The notes beneath the pieces were generated by a model. The model saw nothing but the letters and a program-made list of their open reading frames with translations, made no database searches and was not told where the DNA came from. This document shows, in pieces, positions 51,770-61,499 of a DNA stretch of 64,000 bases (its first letter is position 1; each line of letters opens with the position of its first letter). This DNA comes from an uncultured Bacteroidales bacterium (GTDB lineage Bacteria; Bacteroidota; Bacteroidia; Bacteroidales; Bacteroidaceae). Location: contig CAMAMB010000001.1 in assembly GCA_945836755.1 (NCBI GenBank), positions 34,943 to 98,942 on the forward strand, written 5' to 3'. Position numbers and translations under genes: made by a program.

Positions 51770-53806
51770 ATGAAACTACATAAGCTATATACTAATATCC
51801 TCTTTGTAGCTGGCATCTTGCTTTCTGTAGGGTCGCTGTCTTCATGTGAGGACTACCTGACTATCCTTCCTTCGGATAAGATTCCTGAGGAGCACTTCTG
51901 GAAGGAAAGGTCTGACCTCGAAGCTGTTCGAGCTGGTGCTTACCAGCAGTTAGCCGCTGCAAGCCAGACAGAGAGGATACTTGTTTGGGGTGAGGTACGT
52001 GCTGATAACCTCACACTTAACAATGTGTCTAACTCTAATATTAATCTGCTCCAGACGGGGGTTCTTCAACCCAGTGTAGGCCTCTATGACTGGTCTGGTT
52101 TCTACAAAGGTATCAACTATTGTAACCTGGTATTGGAACAGGGTGATAAGATGACTACCCCCGGTTCCGAAATTGATCCCAGCTTCACCCGTCGTGACTG
52201 GCGGCCTATTCGCGCTGAGATGCTGGCCCTGCGTTCGCTCTACTATTTCTATCTGGTGAGAGCTTATCGTAATGTGCCCTTCGTCACCAAGTCGGTTCGT
52301 TCTGACGCTGAGGCTACGGCCAACTATCCTTCTTGTGTAGCAGGTGAGGCTATTCTTGGTGAATTGATTGACAGCCTTGAGGCAAATATCAAATATGCTG
52401 CGGTAAATTATGGCTCTGACTATCAGAACAAAGTGCATTTTACTCGTAATGGGGTTCGTGCTCTCTTAGCTGATCTCTATTTATGGCGTGGCTGTATGCT
52501 GAAAGAGTTTGACAAGAAAAAGAAAACCCATGTCAATCTAGGTTATGTAAACTTCACTGATGTAGCTTACAATAGCACAACCCCTGGCGGTAGTGACGAT
52601 GAGAATGGTTCTGCAGGTAATGAAGGTGACGATAACCAGGAAGGTGGCGATGAAGTCGATAACGGTGAAGAATCTACCACCTCTTCTCCAGCTCGTGCCA
52701 ATAGTGCTGATGAGGATACTTCAGATGAGGTTACTGAGAATGTTCGTAACTACACTACCAAAGATGGCGTAGCAGTAAATGGAGCTTATGCTGAAGCCTT
52801 GGCTGCAGAATGTTTTGCTAAATCCGAGGAGTATGCAGACCTGGTTATCCAGAGTATCAAACAAGAATATGATAAGGACATCGCTGATAATCTAAATGCC
52901 TCACAAGAAGAGAAAGATCAGATATATCCCCTCTATCAATGCTATGATATGAAGGCACCCTATGAAGATGTGGCTTATAACAACAACTTCGGTTATCAAC
53001 TTTCTCGCGAGTCTATTTTTGAGTTGGACTATGATGGTGTGACTGCTCAGAATACTACGGTTACTTCTTATCTGAGTGGTTACAATAATGGTTGGCAGCT
53101 GAAGACTATGGCATTGAATTCTCAGCTAGTAAATTCTGCCACTTCTGTGGATCCCACCGTAGGTTTCGGAAAAACAGATATGCGTCTATGGGAAACTTGT
53201 GAGTATACTGCATCCAGTGTCTCCAAGCCTCTTACTAAGTTTATCGTGCGTTATATCTCCTACCCTGATAAATATAATATGGTTGAGAGAGAAACAGCTC
53301 CTGATTTAAGTGCTATGCGTGAGGATCAGGTAGATGTACATTGGCCTATTTATCGATTGACTGATGTCATGCTCATTAAGGCCGAAGCCATTGCTCGTGG
53401 TGGCGGCGAAATGGCTGAAGGCTTTAGACTTGTCAATCACATCTTCCTCCGCAACAATCCGGCTCTCGTTGAGCCCGAAAATACCGATCCTTCTATAGAG
53501 GCAGAATATCGCAGTACACGTTTTAATGACCCTTATGATGGGGAGGTTACTTTGTTGTCTGCACTCTATCGTGAACGCCAAAGAGAATTCATTGGTGAAG
53601 GTAAAAGATGGTTTGATATTGTACGTCAGGCTGAGTTTACGAACGATGCAAAAACGACCCTCTCCACTTTTGTTTCTCTTAAATCTACCACAATACAGCG
53701 TCTGAGTCAGATGTGGGCTCTTTATCTTCCCATCTATAGCGAGGAGATAAAGGTAAACTCTAATTTGAAGCAGAATCCTGTGTGGGATCGTTACACTAAG
53801 AAATAA
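51770..53806 (+). CDS. SusD/RagB-family surface lipoprotein (copy 1) with acidic insertion
   Basis: 678-residue ligand-binding lipoprotein that caps SusC. Lipobox Cys 26 in LSSCEDYL; family features are FWKERSDLEAVRAGAYQQL, WRPIRAEMLALRSLYYFYLVRAYRNVPFV, NGVRALLADLYLWRG, YRLTDVMLIKAEAIARGG and LYRERQREFIGEGKRWFDIVR. Residues ~273-322 are a low-complexity Asp/Glu/Gly/Ser-rich insertion inside the helical core, unlike usual SusD proteins; it could bind calcium or be a flexible surface loop. The stop codon overlaps a possible ATG of the next frame, showing tight packing. Confidence 0.95.
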   Translation: MKLHKLYTNILFVAGILLSVGSLSSCEDYLTILPSDKIPEEHFWKERSDLEAVRAGAYQQLAAASQTERILVWGEVRADNLTLNNVSNSNINLLQTGVLQPSVGLYDWSGFYKGINYCNLVLEQGDKMTTPGSEIDPSFTRRDWRPIRAEMLALRSLYYFYLVRAYRNVPFVTKSVRSDAEATANYPSCVAGEAILGELIDSLEANIKYAAVNYGSDYQNKVHFTRNGVRALLADLYLWRGCMLKEFDKKKKTHVNLGYVNFTDVAYNSTTPGGSDDENGSAGNEGDDNQEGGDEVDNGEESTTSSPARANSADEDTSDEVTENVRNYTTKDGVAVNGAYAEALAAECFAKSEEYADLVIQSIKQEYDKDIADNLNASQEEKDQIYPLYQCYDMKAPYEDVAYNNNFGYQLSRESIFELDYDGVTAQNTTVTSYLSGYNNGWQLKTMALNSQLVNSATSVDPTVGFGKTDMRLWETCEYTASSVSKPLTKFIVRYISYPDKYNMVERETAPDLSAMREDQVDVHWPIYRLTDVMLIKAEAIARGGGEMAEGFRLVNHIFLRNNPALVEPENTDPSIEAEYRSTRFNDPYDGEVTLLSALYRERQREFIGEGKRWFDIVRQAEFTNDAKTTLSTFVSLKSTTIQRLSQMWALYLPIYSEEIKVNSNLKQNPVWDRYTKK

Positions 53807-53820
53807 TGCCATCTACCACT

Positions 53821-56067
53821 ATGAAAAAGAATTTATTTAACTTCAGCTTTTCGTTGCTCGGTTTGGCATTCATAGCAATGTCCGCCGTGTCCTTCATATC
53901 ATGTAAGGAGGAAATTAGCTCCGATGCTTATGCCATTAAGGATAAACCTACTCTGATTGACAAAATTGATGAGAAGGCCGGGCAACTCTCCTACATTCGT
54001 CTGCTCTTCAATCAAGTGAAGCTTGGTAATAAGTCTAATGCCTCTTCTATTGCTGCTGTGCTTTCCGCCCGTGGCCATTATACAGTTTTCGCTCCAGACA
54101 ACAATGCCGTCCTTATTCAGGCAGTTCAGTTTGCGAAGGAGAATGAAGAGAATGGATTGCCGACTGTGGAAACAACGCTTCTCACTGATCCGGCCACTCT
54201 TACCGAAGATCAGAAGATAGAGGTAATTAATGCCATGACAGATGAACAAAAGTCTCTTATTGTCTTGAACTGTATCATTGACAATGGTTCAAATTCAGCT
54301 TATGAGACTGCTGATTTTCCTGATCAGGGCACTACCTTCCCCATTTCCAATTTAAATAATCGTGCGCTCAAATGTACGTTAGATGCAGATGGCGTCTATG
54401 TGATTGGTGAGTTAGCGAATGGTTCAAGTGTCATTGATTACAACTACGAGTGTTCCAATGGTATGCTTCATGTGGTGGACAAGGTGATTTTGCCTTCTAC
54501 GAAGTCCATATCGCAGCTTATTGGCATGGCCGATAATATGAAGATATTCTCAAAGTTGCTTGAGGTAACCGGTATTTATGAAAATCTACTCGTCAATCGT
54601 GAAGACGCTATCAAGTATGAGGAGGAACACTCTGACTATGCAGGTTCTACCGTCTATGAGACTACTACCAAGAACAATTATACCTATCAGGCTTATCGTG
54701 AGGCAGGTTTTACCTGTTTCGCCGAGACAGACGATGTCTTCCAGAATGATTGGGGCATTCAGATAGATAAGGATGAGGATGGTAACATCTCGAACTGGGA
54801 TACCGAAGAAGTCTTCGAAACTATTAAACGAAAGTGTACAGAGGTATATGGTTCAGAAGCTGCTGACGACTATACCGATCCCAAGAATGCTGTGTATCAG
54901 TTCATCGCATATCACTTGCTGAATGGTAAAATGCCCATTGATAAGTTGGTCCGTCACTTCGATGAATACGGCTATCACCTGGGTAATGATATGAAGAATC
55001 CCAATGCTTATGGTTATACGGTCAATGTGTGGGATTATTATACGACCATGAGCTCTCCTGCTGCCCTTATCAAGGTTACTCAACTTCCCACAGAAGAGTT
55101 CTACCTCAATCGTGTCAGCCAGCATGATAATAAGGTGATTGGTGGTACTTATGAAGAACTTTCCTTTATCCACAACGATCCCGGTGTGAATGGCCTTAAC
55201 ATTCAGGTCTTCCCCAGCAATTCGGAGGGTGATGAAGATAATCTCAATACTTTTGACAACAACTCGGCTAACGGCTTCTACTTCCCCATTGACCATGTAT
55301 TGCTGAATACGGATGATACCCGCACCATATTAGCCAGTGAGCGTATCCGTATAGACATGGTCACCATGCTTCCTGAGATGTTGTCCAATGATCTCAGAGG
55401 TACGGGCATCTATTATTTCCCCAAAGGTTATTTTAGCAATATATCCAATGAAACCACAGGTACTAAGATTTATTACCTTCAGAATGGTTATGCGTCTATG
55501 AGTGGAGCTTGGAAGGATTATAAGGGTGATGAGATTTTGGTTTCAGGTCGTTATGACTTTGTACTCAAACTCCCACCCGTACCCAAGACCGGTACGTATG
55601 AAATCCGTATGGGTGCTTCGTTGAACAATATGCGTGGTATGGTGCAGGTATTCTTTGGTGAGAGTCCTACCAATACCCAGCCTACCGGACTTCCCGTTGA
55701 CCAGCGCGAAACTATCAATGAAATTCCCGGCAAGCCATGGAAGCATGATGAGAAAGATTTAAATAACGACGAAGTACTCATACTCGAGGCCGACCGTAAC
55801 CTCCGTAACGTAGGCTACATGAAAGCACCTCAGTATATGGTCATTAATCATACGGGTACAGATGTTACCGAGACATGTCGTAATGCTACTCCTGAAAGCC
55901 CTGCTCTCCGTCGTGTCATTACCACCCAAACGCTCGACCAGAACAAGCAATACTACCTTAGATTTAAACTGGCCATCGAAAATGCCTCTACGCAGTTGAT
56001 GCTTGACTACTTTGAGTTTGTGCCTGCTTCTGTCTATAACAATAGTACTCCCGAAGATATTTGGTAA
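53821..56067 (+). CDS. FAS1-domain surface lipoprotein (copy 2) with C-terminal beta domain
   Basis: 748-residue lipoprotein; lipobox Cys 28 in SFISCKEE. An N-terminal FAS1 domain (SYIRLLFNQVKLG, HYTVFAPDNNAVLIQA, LIVLNCIID, GMLHVVDKVI; residues ~45-230) is followed by a second one (MKIFSKLLEVTGIYE to FLNRVSQHDNKV; ~240-510). The last ~170 residues look like a beta-sandwich (GRYDFVLKLP, GTYEIRMGASLNN, YLRFKLAIENASTQLMLDYFEFVP), as in DUF5108-like or carbohydrate-binding folds. ATG at 53821 directly precedes a good signal peptide; ATG at 53806 overlaps the SusD stop and is an alternative. Probable auxiliary ligand-binding protein of the SusCD machine. Confidence 0.83.
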   Translation: MKKNLFNFSFSLLGLAFIAMSAVSFISCKEEISSDAYAIKDKPTLIDKIDEKAGQLSYIRLLFNQVKLGNKSNASSIAAVLSARGHYTVFAPDNNAVLIQAVQFAKENEENGLPTVETTLLTDPATLTEDQKIEVINAMTDEQKSLIVLNCIIDNGSNSAYETADFPDQGTTFPISNLNNRALKCTLDADGVYVIGELANGSSVIDYNYECSNGMLHVVDKVILPSTKSISQLIGMADNMKIFSKLLEVTGIYENLLVNREDAIKYEEEHSDYAGSTVYETTTKNNYTYQAYREAGFTCFAETDDVFQNDWGIQIDKDEDGNISNWDTEEVFETIKRKCTEVYGSEAADDYTDPKNAVYQFIAYHLLNGKMPIDKLVRHFDEYGYHLGNDMKNPNAYGYTVNVWDYYTTMSSPAALIKVTQLPTEEFYLNRVSQHDNKVIGGTYEELSFIHNDPGVNGLNIQVFPSNSEGDEDNLNTFDNNSANGFYFPIDHVLLNTDDTRTILASERIRIDMVTMLPEMLSNDLRGTGIYYFPKGYFSNISNETTGTKIYYLQNGYASMSGAWKDYKGDEILVSGRYDFVLKLPPVPKTGTYEIRMGASLNNMRGMVQVFFGESPTNTQPTGLPVDQRETINEIPGKPWKHDEKDLNNDEVLILEADRNLRNVGYMKAPQYMVINHTGTDVTETCRNATPESPALRRVITTQTLDQNKQYYLRFKLAIENASTQLMLDYFEFVPASVYNNSTPEDIW

Positions 56068-56091
56068 TTAACTTCAGCACCTAATCACATC

Positions 56092-58008
56092 ATGAAACGA
56101 AATATCTTATACAAAGGTACAGTCGGACTTTTAGGATTGTCCATGCTCATGGGCATGGCTTCCTGTTCCGACGACCACTATGATATCCGTACGGACGATT
56201 CACCTGCAGGTGTGACTGCAGGCCGTACTATTTGGCAGAATATTGAGGCGAACCCTGATCTCTCCGACTTTGCTGAGATACTTAAGAAGATTAAGGTCTA
56301 TCGCAAAGAGGAAGATAAGTCGGCGACCTTGACCTATGCCGAGCTATTGAACTCCCCTCAGTCATTCACAGTCTGGGCTCCGCTCAATGATACTTATGAT
56401 AAGGAGTATTATATGAGTCAATTAGAGACTGTTGCGACCCTCCTTAATTCATCTTCTGATAAAGATATTATTGAGGGTATGAAGCTGGAGTATATGTTAG
56501 GCCAGCAGTTCCCTCAGAACCATATTGCTCGCTTCAACTTCGAGTCTGCCAAGGAGAGCCAGAATGTTCGAATGATGAATAGCAAGCTGAGCATTTACGA
56601 TGCCGGCAATAGAACGTTCAATGGTATCCCCCTGTATTCTGAGAATGTGCAAGCCTCTTCCAATGGTTCGCTCCATATTCTTTCCCAGGAATCTCCCTTT
56701 GCATATAATGTCTATGATTATATGCAGGCACACACCGATATGTTTGGTATAGTTTATAGCAAACTAAGTGCAGCCGAGGTGCGTACCTTCAGTCCTGAAA
56801 TGAGCGTGGAGGGTGCACTGAATGATGAGGGTCAGATGGTCTATGTGGATTCAGCATACTACAAGACTAACCGCCTTATCTCTAATAGCGGGGCCCAGAT
56901 AGAGAACGAAGATAGTATGTATATCTCCGCCATTCCTACAGACGCAGCTTGGGAGCAGGCTTACGAGAAGGTAGGTAGGCTTTATAATTACGCTGACTCG
57001 TATAGGTTTAACTATACTGGTACAGATGGTAACTTCTTCTCGTCCGTCAAGTCCTTGGTTGATGAAAGTCTACCCCATCAGAACTATGCTACTTACAAGG
57101 ACTCTATCTTTGATGAGACAGTGACGAACAAGCTGCTTGCGAGCATGTACTTTGCTCCCTATCGTTTTGCCCCCGGCGTAAACCGCACTGACTCCGCAAC
57201 TCTTGTGAGCGAGGCTCTCAACGCTGACTCGCTGATAGCCACGAACGGTACTATTTTCCGCAAGCTTGATCGCCGCGTTCCCAATCAGGCAGGTGACATG
57301 GTTCATCCGCTCTTCGGAGATGTTCAGGAAGGCGATCCCATTAAGGCCTCCAATGGGTATATTATTCCATTGAAGGAGTACACGATGGATCCTTCTTACT
57401 GTTACCAGACAAGCCAGGAATTAGATATCTTCAATTCTTATTATGTATCTCCGAGTACCTCATTAGATAATACCAACTATGGTCAGGGTATCACCCTCGT
57501 TACCGGTCCTAACTTTGATGAGACCATTGATACAAAGGAATTAGAGTATAATCGCTTCCGTTATTTCAGGGCAAAGACCGGTAAGGAAATGAAAGTCTAT
57601 ATTCCGCTACGTGGTCTGTATAGCGGTAAATATCGTATTCGCATCCAGTTAGTGCCTAATCGCATCTACACTTCAAACAAGTGGTGGGGTGATGAAGATC
57701 CTGAAACCGGCGAACGTGATGAGATTGCAGAGCAAAATATTCACTTCGATGCCTCTGTCATAGACGATGCGGGTAAGACCATCGGAAAGAAACGCACATT
57801 CTTCGAGGTGAGTGATGAAGCCATTGAGATAGTAGAGCTCTTCGATGAGATAGAGATTCCTAAGTGCTATGCTAATCTTCCCTTGAGTATAGACAGCTGG
57901 CCTCACCTGCTTCTTTCTATCCCGACCCTTAATAAATATCGTCCCAGCCGTACCAGAATTTATGGTCTGAGTATAGGTAAGGTATACGTTGATCCTGTTC
58001 ACGAGTAA
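56092..58008 (+). CDS. FAS1-domain surface lipoprotein (copy 3)
   Basis: 638-residue lipoprotein; lipobox Cys 25 in GMASCSDDHY. FAS1 features: TIWQNIEANPDLSDFAEILKK, SFTVWAPLNDTYDKEY, LHILSQESPFAYNVYDYM (~30-240), then a less regular middle part and a C-terminal beta-rich section (MKVYIPLRGLYSGKYRIRIQLVPNRIY, FFEVSDEAIEIVELF). It is clearly related in plan to the preceding gene but diverged, so this is an old duplication rather than a recent one. It lies 24 bp after that gene and 27 bp before the second SusC gene, and so belongs to the second SusCD unit by position. Confidence 0.78.
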   Translation: MKRNILYKGTVGLLGLSMLMGMASCSDDHYDIRTDDSPAGVTAGRTIWQNIEANPDLSDFAEILKKIKVYRKEEDKSATLTYAELLNSPQSFTVWAPLNDTYDKEYYMSQLETVATLLNSSSDKDIIEGMKLEYMLGQQFPQNHIARFNFESAKESQNVRMMNSKLSIYDAGNRTFNGIPLYSENVQASSNGSLHILSQESPFAYNVYDYMQAHTDMFGIVYSKLSAAEVRTFSPEMSVEGALNDEGQMVYVDSAYYKTNRLISNSGAQIENEDSMYISAIPTDAAWEQAYEKVGRLYNYADSYRFNYTGTDGNFFSSVKSLVDESLPHQNYATYKDSIFDETVTNKLLASMYFAPYRFAPGVNRTDSATLVSEALNADSLIATNGTIFRKLDRRVPNQAGDMVHPLFGDVQEGDPIKASNGYIIPLKEYTMDPSYCYQTSQELDIFNSYYVSPSTSLDNTNYGQGITLVTGPNFDETIDTKELEYNRFRYFRAKTGKEMKVYIPLRGLYSGKYRIRIQLVPNRIYTSNKWWGDEDPETGERDEIAEQNIHFDASVIDDAGKTIGKKRTFFEVSDEAIEIVELFDEIEIPKCYANLPLSIDSWPHLLLSIPTLNKYRPSRTRIYGLSIGKVYVDPVHE

Positions 58009-58035
58009 CGCATCTGAAAACAAAAACTGTAAGTT

Positions 58036-61000
58036 ATGAATAACAATAAACGAATTAGCTTGATGCAGGGCGCACTTCGTGCAGGTGTTGGTCTCTTTCT
58101 GCTATCGGGTTCCTGCGTGTTATCCGCCCACGCAGCAACGGAATCTTTGGTAGCTTCAGCCGATAGTGCCGTTGTAGCCAAGCGTTCTGCCTCTCCCAAA
58201 TATCAAATGAAGGAGGTTTCCGGCTACGTATACGACGGAGCTACCGGGAAACCCCTTGGCGGTGTGAAGGTGCAGTCCCTCAACAACCGTCTCTACTCCG
58301 CTCTCACAGAGGACGATGGTAAGTACACTATCAGTGTGCCCAAGTTTGTGGACGTGCTTTATGTGAGCTTGCAGGATTACAACCCCACTCACTTGGCCAT
58401 CAAAGGAGCTGCCAACCAGAATGTGTATCTGAACTCAGGTATGCATAAGGACTTCTTCATGGATGGCACATCTCTGACCAATAGCACGACGCTGATGGTC
58501 ACTGACCCTAATGCAATCACCATTGAGGAAGAGATGGAGAATGGCTTGGCCGGTTCCCTGCGTCTTATCAATCGCGGTGGCATGCCCGGTCAAGGTGCTA
58601 CCATCTTCATGAACGGTTTGAATTCTATCCACTCTAACTCACAGCCTCTCATCGTCATTGATGGCGTGATTATGGATATGCAGTTTGATCGTTCCACTCT
58701 GCATGAAGGTTTTTACAATAACCTGTTCAATATCATGGACCCCGATGATATTGAAAGTGTAGAGGTCCTGAAGAATGGTACTGCCCTCTATGGTGCTCAA
58801 GGCGCCAATGGCGTTATTCTCATCAATACTCGCCGTGGTAAGAGCATGGTTACCCGCATTAAGTTCCGTGCTTACGCCGGTTGGGAGCAGTCGCCTGAGA
58901 AAATCAAGATGATGAACGCCGATCAGTATCGTAACTATATATCTGAGCTGATAGGTACCATCCCCGATAGAGACTATCTTGGCAGTTCTCAAATAGAGTT
59001 CCTCAACGCGGACAAGAATTACTATAAGTATCCTATCTACCACAATTCTACAGACTGGCAGAAGGACCTCTATGATGATGTCTTCACTCAGAACTACAAA
59101 ATAGCTGTTGAAGGTGGTGACGATATAGCCAAGTACAACCTTTCGTTAGGTTATACCATGGCTGATGCCACTGCTGTGAAGAATGACTTTAACCGTCTGA
59201 ACATCCGCTTCAACACCGACGTGTCACTCTTCAAGAACTTCACGACTGCCATTGACCTTGCCTATGCACGCAATGCCTATAACTTGCGTGACAATGGTTG
59301 GGCTGAAGACTACTCTCAGTCAAATATTGCTTCTCCCAATGTCCTCGGCCTTATCCAGACACCTTTCTTGAGCCCCTATACTTATGTCAAGTACTCAGAG
59401 AATGGCAACATCAGCTATAAGTTGAGTGAGAAAGTTTATGCCGGTAAGGATGGCGACTCCGGTGAGAATCCCTTTAGGTTTATCACCGGCTATGGCTATG
59501 ATGCGCTTGTGAACCCCATGTGGATACTGGCCAATGGCGATGGTGATAATAAGAACTATCAGGAGCAGACTCAGTTCAATCTTAATGTCGCTCCCAAGTA
59601 TCAGGTGAACAAGTATCTGACCCTCCAGGACCGCTTCAGCTACGTGCTCAACCGCAGCAACGAGCGTTATTATCTCCCGGCTAATGGTACGCCCTCCAAG
59701 TCTGTAGATGGTCTGGGCTATGTATCCAGTCTGGTTGCTACTCAGTTTGCCAAGGAGACCACCCTCTTCAATGACTTCACTGTCGACTGGCAGCGTACCT
59801 TCGGCGCTCATGACCTCCATGTCTTTGGCGGCTTCCGCTTTGCTTCTTATTCCTATAACCAGAGCTACGCCAAGGGTTATAACAATGAGAACGATAAGAC
59901 GCCTAACATGAGCAACACGCTCGACTATCGTACCAATGGTGGTTATAACGACACCTGGGTCAATCTCACTTATTATGCCAACGCTGCCTATAACTTCCGC
60001 AACAAGTATTTCCTCACAGCCGGTGCCAGCATGCAGTCTTCTTCCCGCTTTGGCAAAGAGGCAGATGAGGGTGTGAAGCTTTGCGGTGTTCGTTGGGGTA
60101 TCTTCCCCAATGTCGAAGCAGCTTGGGTAGCCTCTTCAGAGCGCTGGTTTAAAGTTAAAGGTATTAACTACTTGAAGTTAGCTGCCGGTTTTGATATGTC
60201 TGGTAATGACAATATCGATTACTACGCCACCCGCACCTATTTCGAGAATATCAAGTTTATGGATAAGGCTACGGCCCTCATCCTTTCCAATATCCAGAAC
60301 CAGAAGCTTCAGTGGGAGACTACTAAGCGCTACAACGTGAGTCTCTTCCTCAGCATGCTGAAGAACCGCCTGAATGTCGGCGTAGAATACTATCACGCTA
60401 AGACTACGAATCTCCTTAACCGCAAATCGGTCAGCGACATCACCGGCCTCTCTTATATATGGAGCAATGACGGCGCACTCAAGAACGACGGTATTGACTT
60501 CAATATCAGCGCTATGGTTATTCAGCACAAGGATTGGCGCTGGCAGATTGGCGCCACCATCGGCCATTACAAGAATGAGATTACCGCCCTTCCTCAGTCT
60601 GAGCTGAATACTATCAAGTCTTGGTCGCTTGATGAGAATGGCAATAAAGACCAGCTCCATTCCATCAATGGTAGCATCTCCACCATCTACGGTGCTAATG
60701 TACTTACGGCCAAGGGCCACGCCGCTGGTGTGTTCTATGGCTACCAGACCGCCGGTGTATTCTCCTCCGACGCTGAAGCCAGCTCCGCCGGTAAGTACGG
60801 CTATCTCCGTTACCCGACCGGTATCTCCGAGGATCCTTATCGTAACTTCAAGGCCGGCGATATGCACTTCGTTGACCAGAATGGCGATGGCTGGATTAAC
60901 GAGGCCGATATGGTCGTCATTGGTGACCCCAACCCCGACATCTTCGGTAACATCTTCACCTCCCTCCAGTGGAAGCACCTCAAGCTTGATGTTTCCTTCA

Positions 61001-61431
61001 AGTACTCATTGGGCAACGACGTGTACAACTATCAGCGTTCTCAGTTAGAGTCTATGACCAACCATTGGAACCAGACTACTGCTGTTGTCAACCGCTGGCG
61101 CTATGAAGGTCAGAAGACCGATATGCCGCGTCTCATGGATCCCAATAGTGAGACATGGGTGAACAACGAGCGCTTCTCCGACCGTTGGATAGAAGATGGC
61201 TCTTACCTCAAGTTGAAGCGTGTGCGTCTCACTTATCAGATACCTATGCGAGTGAGCTGGCTTCAGGGACTTGCTGTCTGGGGCGAAGCCAATGATGTCT
61301 TCACCATTACCAAGTACACAGGTACAGACCCCGAGTTCTCTGTGAGCAACAGTGTCCTTTATCAGGGTATTGATGCAGGTTATCTTCCCCAAAGCCGTAA
61401 TTTCTGCCTCGGTCTCACCGTCAACCTGTAA
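58036..61431 (+). CDS. SusC/RagA-family TonB-dependent outer-membrane transporter (copy 2)
   Basis: 1131-residue receptor. The signal peptide ends near SCVLSAHAATE; a ~40-residue linker precedes the carboxypeptidase-regulatory-like domain (VSGYVYDGATGKPLGGVKVQS), then the plug with TIFMNGLNSIHSNSQPLIVIDGVIMDM and VEVLKNGTALYGAQGANGVILINTRRG. The barrel is full-length and ends LTVNL. It differs strongly from copy 1 outside the core motifs, so the two pairs probably recognise different parts of a ligand or different ligands. The partner SusD follows after 68 bp. Confidence 0.96.
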   Translation: MNNNKRISLMQGALRAGVGLFLLSGSCVLSAHAATESLVASADSAVVAKRSASPKYQMKEVSGYVYDGATGKPLGGVKVQSLNNRLYSALTEDDGKYTISVPKFVDVLYVSLQDYNPTHLAIKGAANQNVYLNSGMHKDFFMDGTSLTNSTTLMVTDPNAITIEEEMENGLAGSLRLINRGGMPGQGATIFMNGLNSIHSNSQPLIVIDGVIMDMQFDRSTLHEGFYNNLFNIMDPDDIESVEVLKNGTALYGAQGANGVILINTRRGKSMVTRIKFRAYAGWEQSPEKIKMMNADQYRNYISELIGTIPDRDYLGSSQIEFLNADKNYYKYPIYHNSTDWQKDLYDDVFTQNYKIAVEGGDDIAKYNLSLGYTMADATAVKNDFNRLNIRFNTDVSLFKNFTTAIDLAYARNAYNLRDNGWAEDYSQSNIASPNVLGLIQTPFLSPYTYVKYSENGNISYKLSEKVYAGKDGDSGENPFRFITGYGYDALVNPMWILANGDGDNKNYQEQTQFNLNVAPKYQVNKYLTLQDRFSYVLNRSNERYYLPANGTPSKSVDGLGYVSSLVATQFAKETTLFNDFTVDWQRTFGAHDLHVFGGFRFASYSYNQSYAKGYNNENDKTPNMSNTLDYRTNGGYNDTWVNLTYYANAAYNFRNKYFLTAGASMQSSSRFGKEADEGVKLCGVRWGIFPNVEAAWVASSERWFKVKGINYLKLAAGFDMSGNDNIDYYATRTYFENIKFMDKATALILSNIQNQKLQWETTKRYNVSLFLSMLKNRLNVGVEYYHAKTTNLLNRKSVSDITGLSYIWSNDGALKNDGIDFNISAMVIQHKDWRWQIGATIGHYKNEITALPQSELNTIKSWSLDENGNKDQLHSINGSISTIYGANVLTAKGHAAGVFYGYQTAGVFSSDAEASSAGKYGYLRYPTGISEDPYRNFKAGDMHFVDQNGDGWINEADMVVIGDPNPDIFGNIFTSLQWKHLKLDVSFKYSLGNDVYNYQRSQLESMTNHWNQTTAVVNRWRYEGQKTDMPRLMDPNSETWVNNERFSDRWIEDGSYLKLKRVRLTYQIPMRVSWLQGLAVWGEANDVFTITKYTGTDPEFSVSNSVLYQGIDAGYLPQSRNFCLGLTVNL

Positions 61432-61499
61432 TCGTAAGATAGGCTGGGGGAGAGCCCTGCCTCTCCCAGCCACCTATTCCCATCTTAATTGCTAAGACA

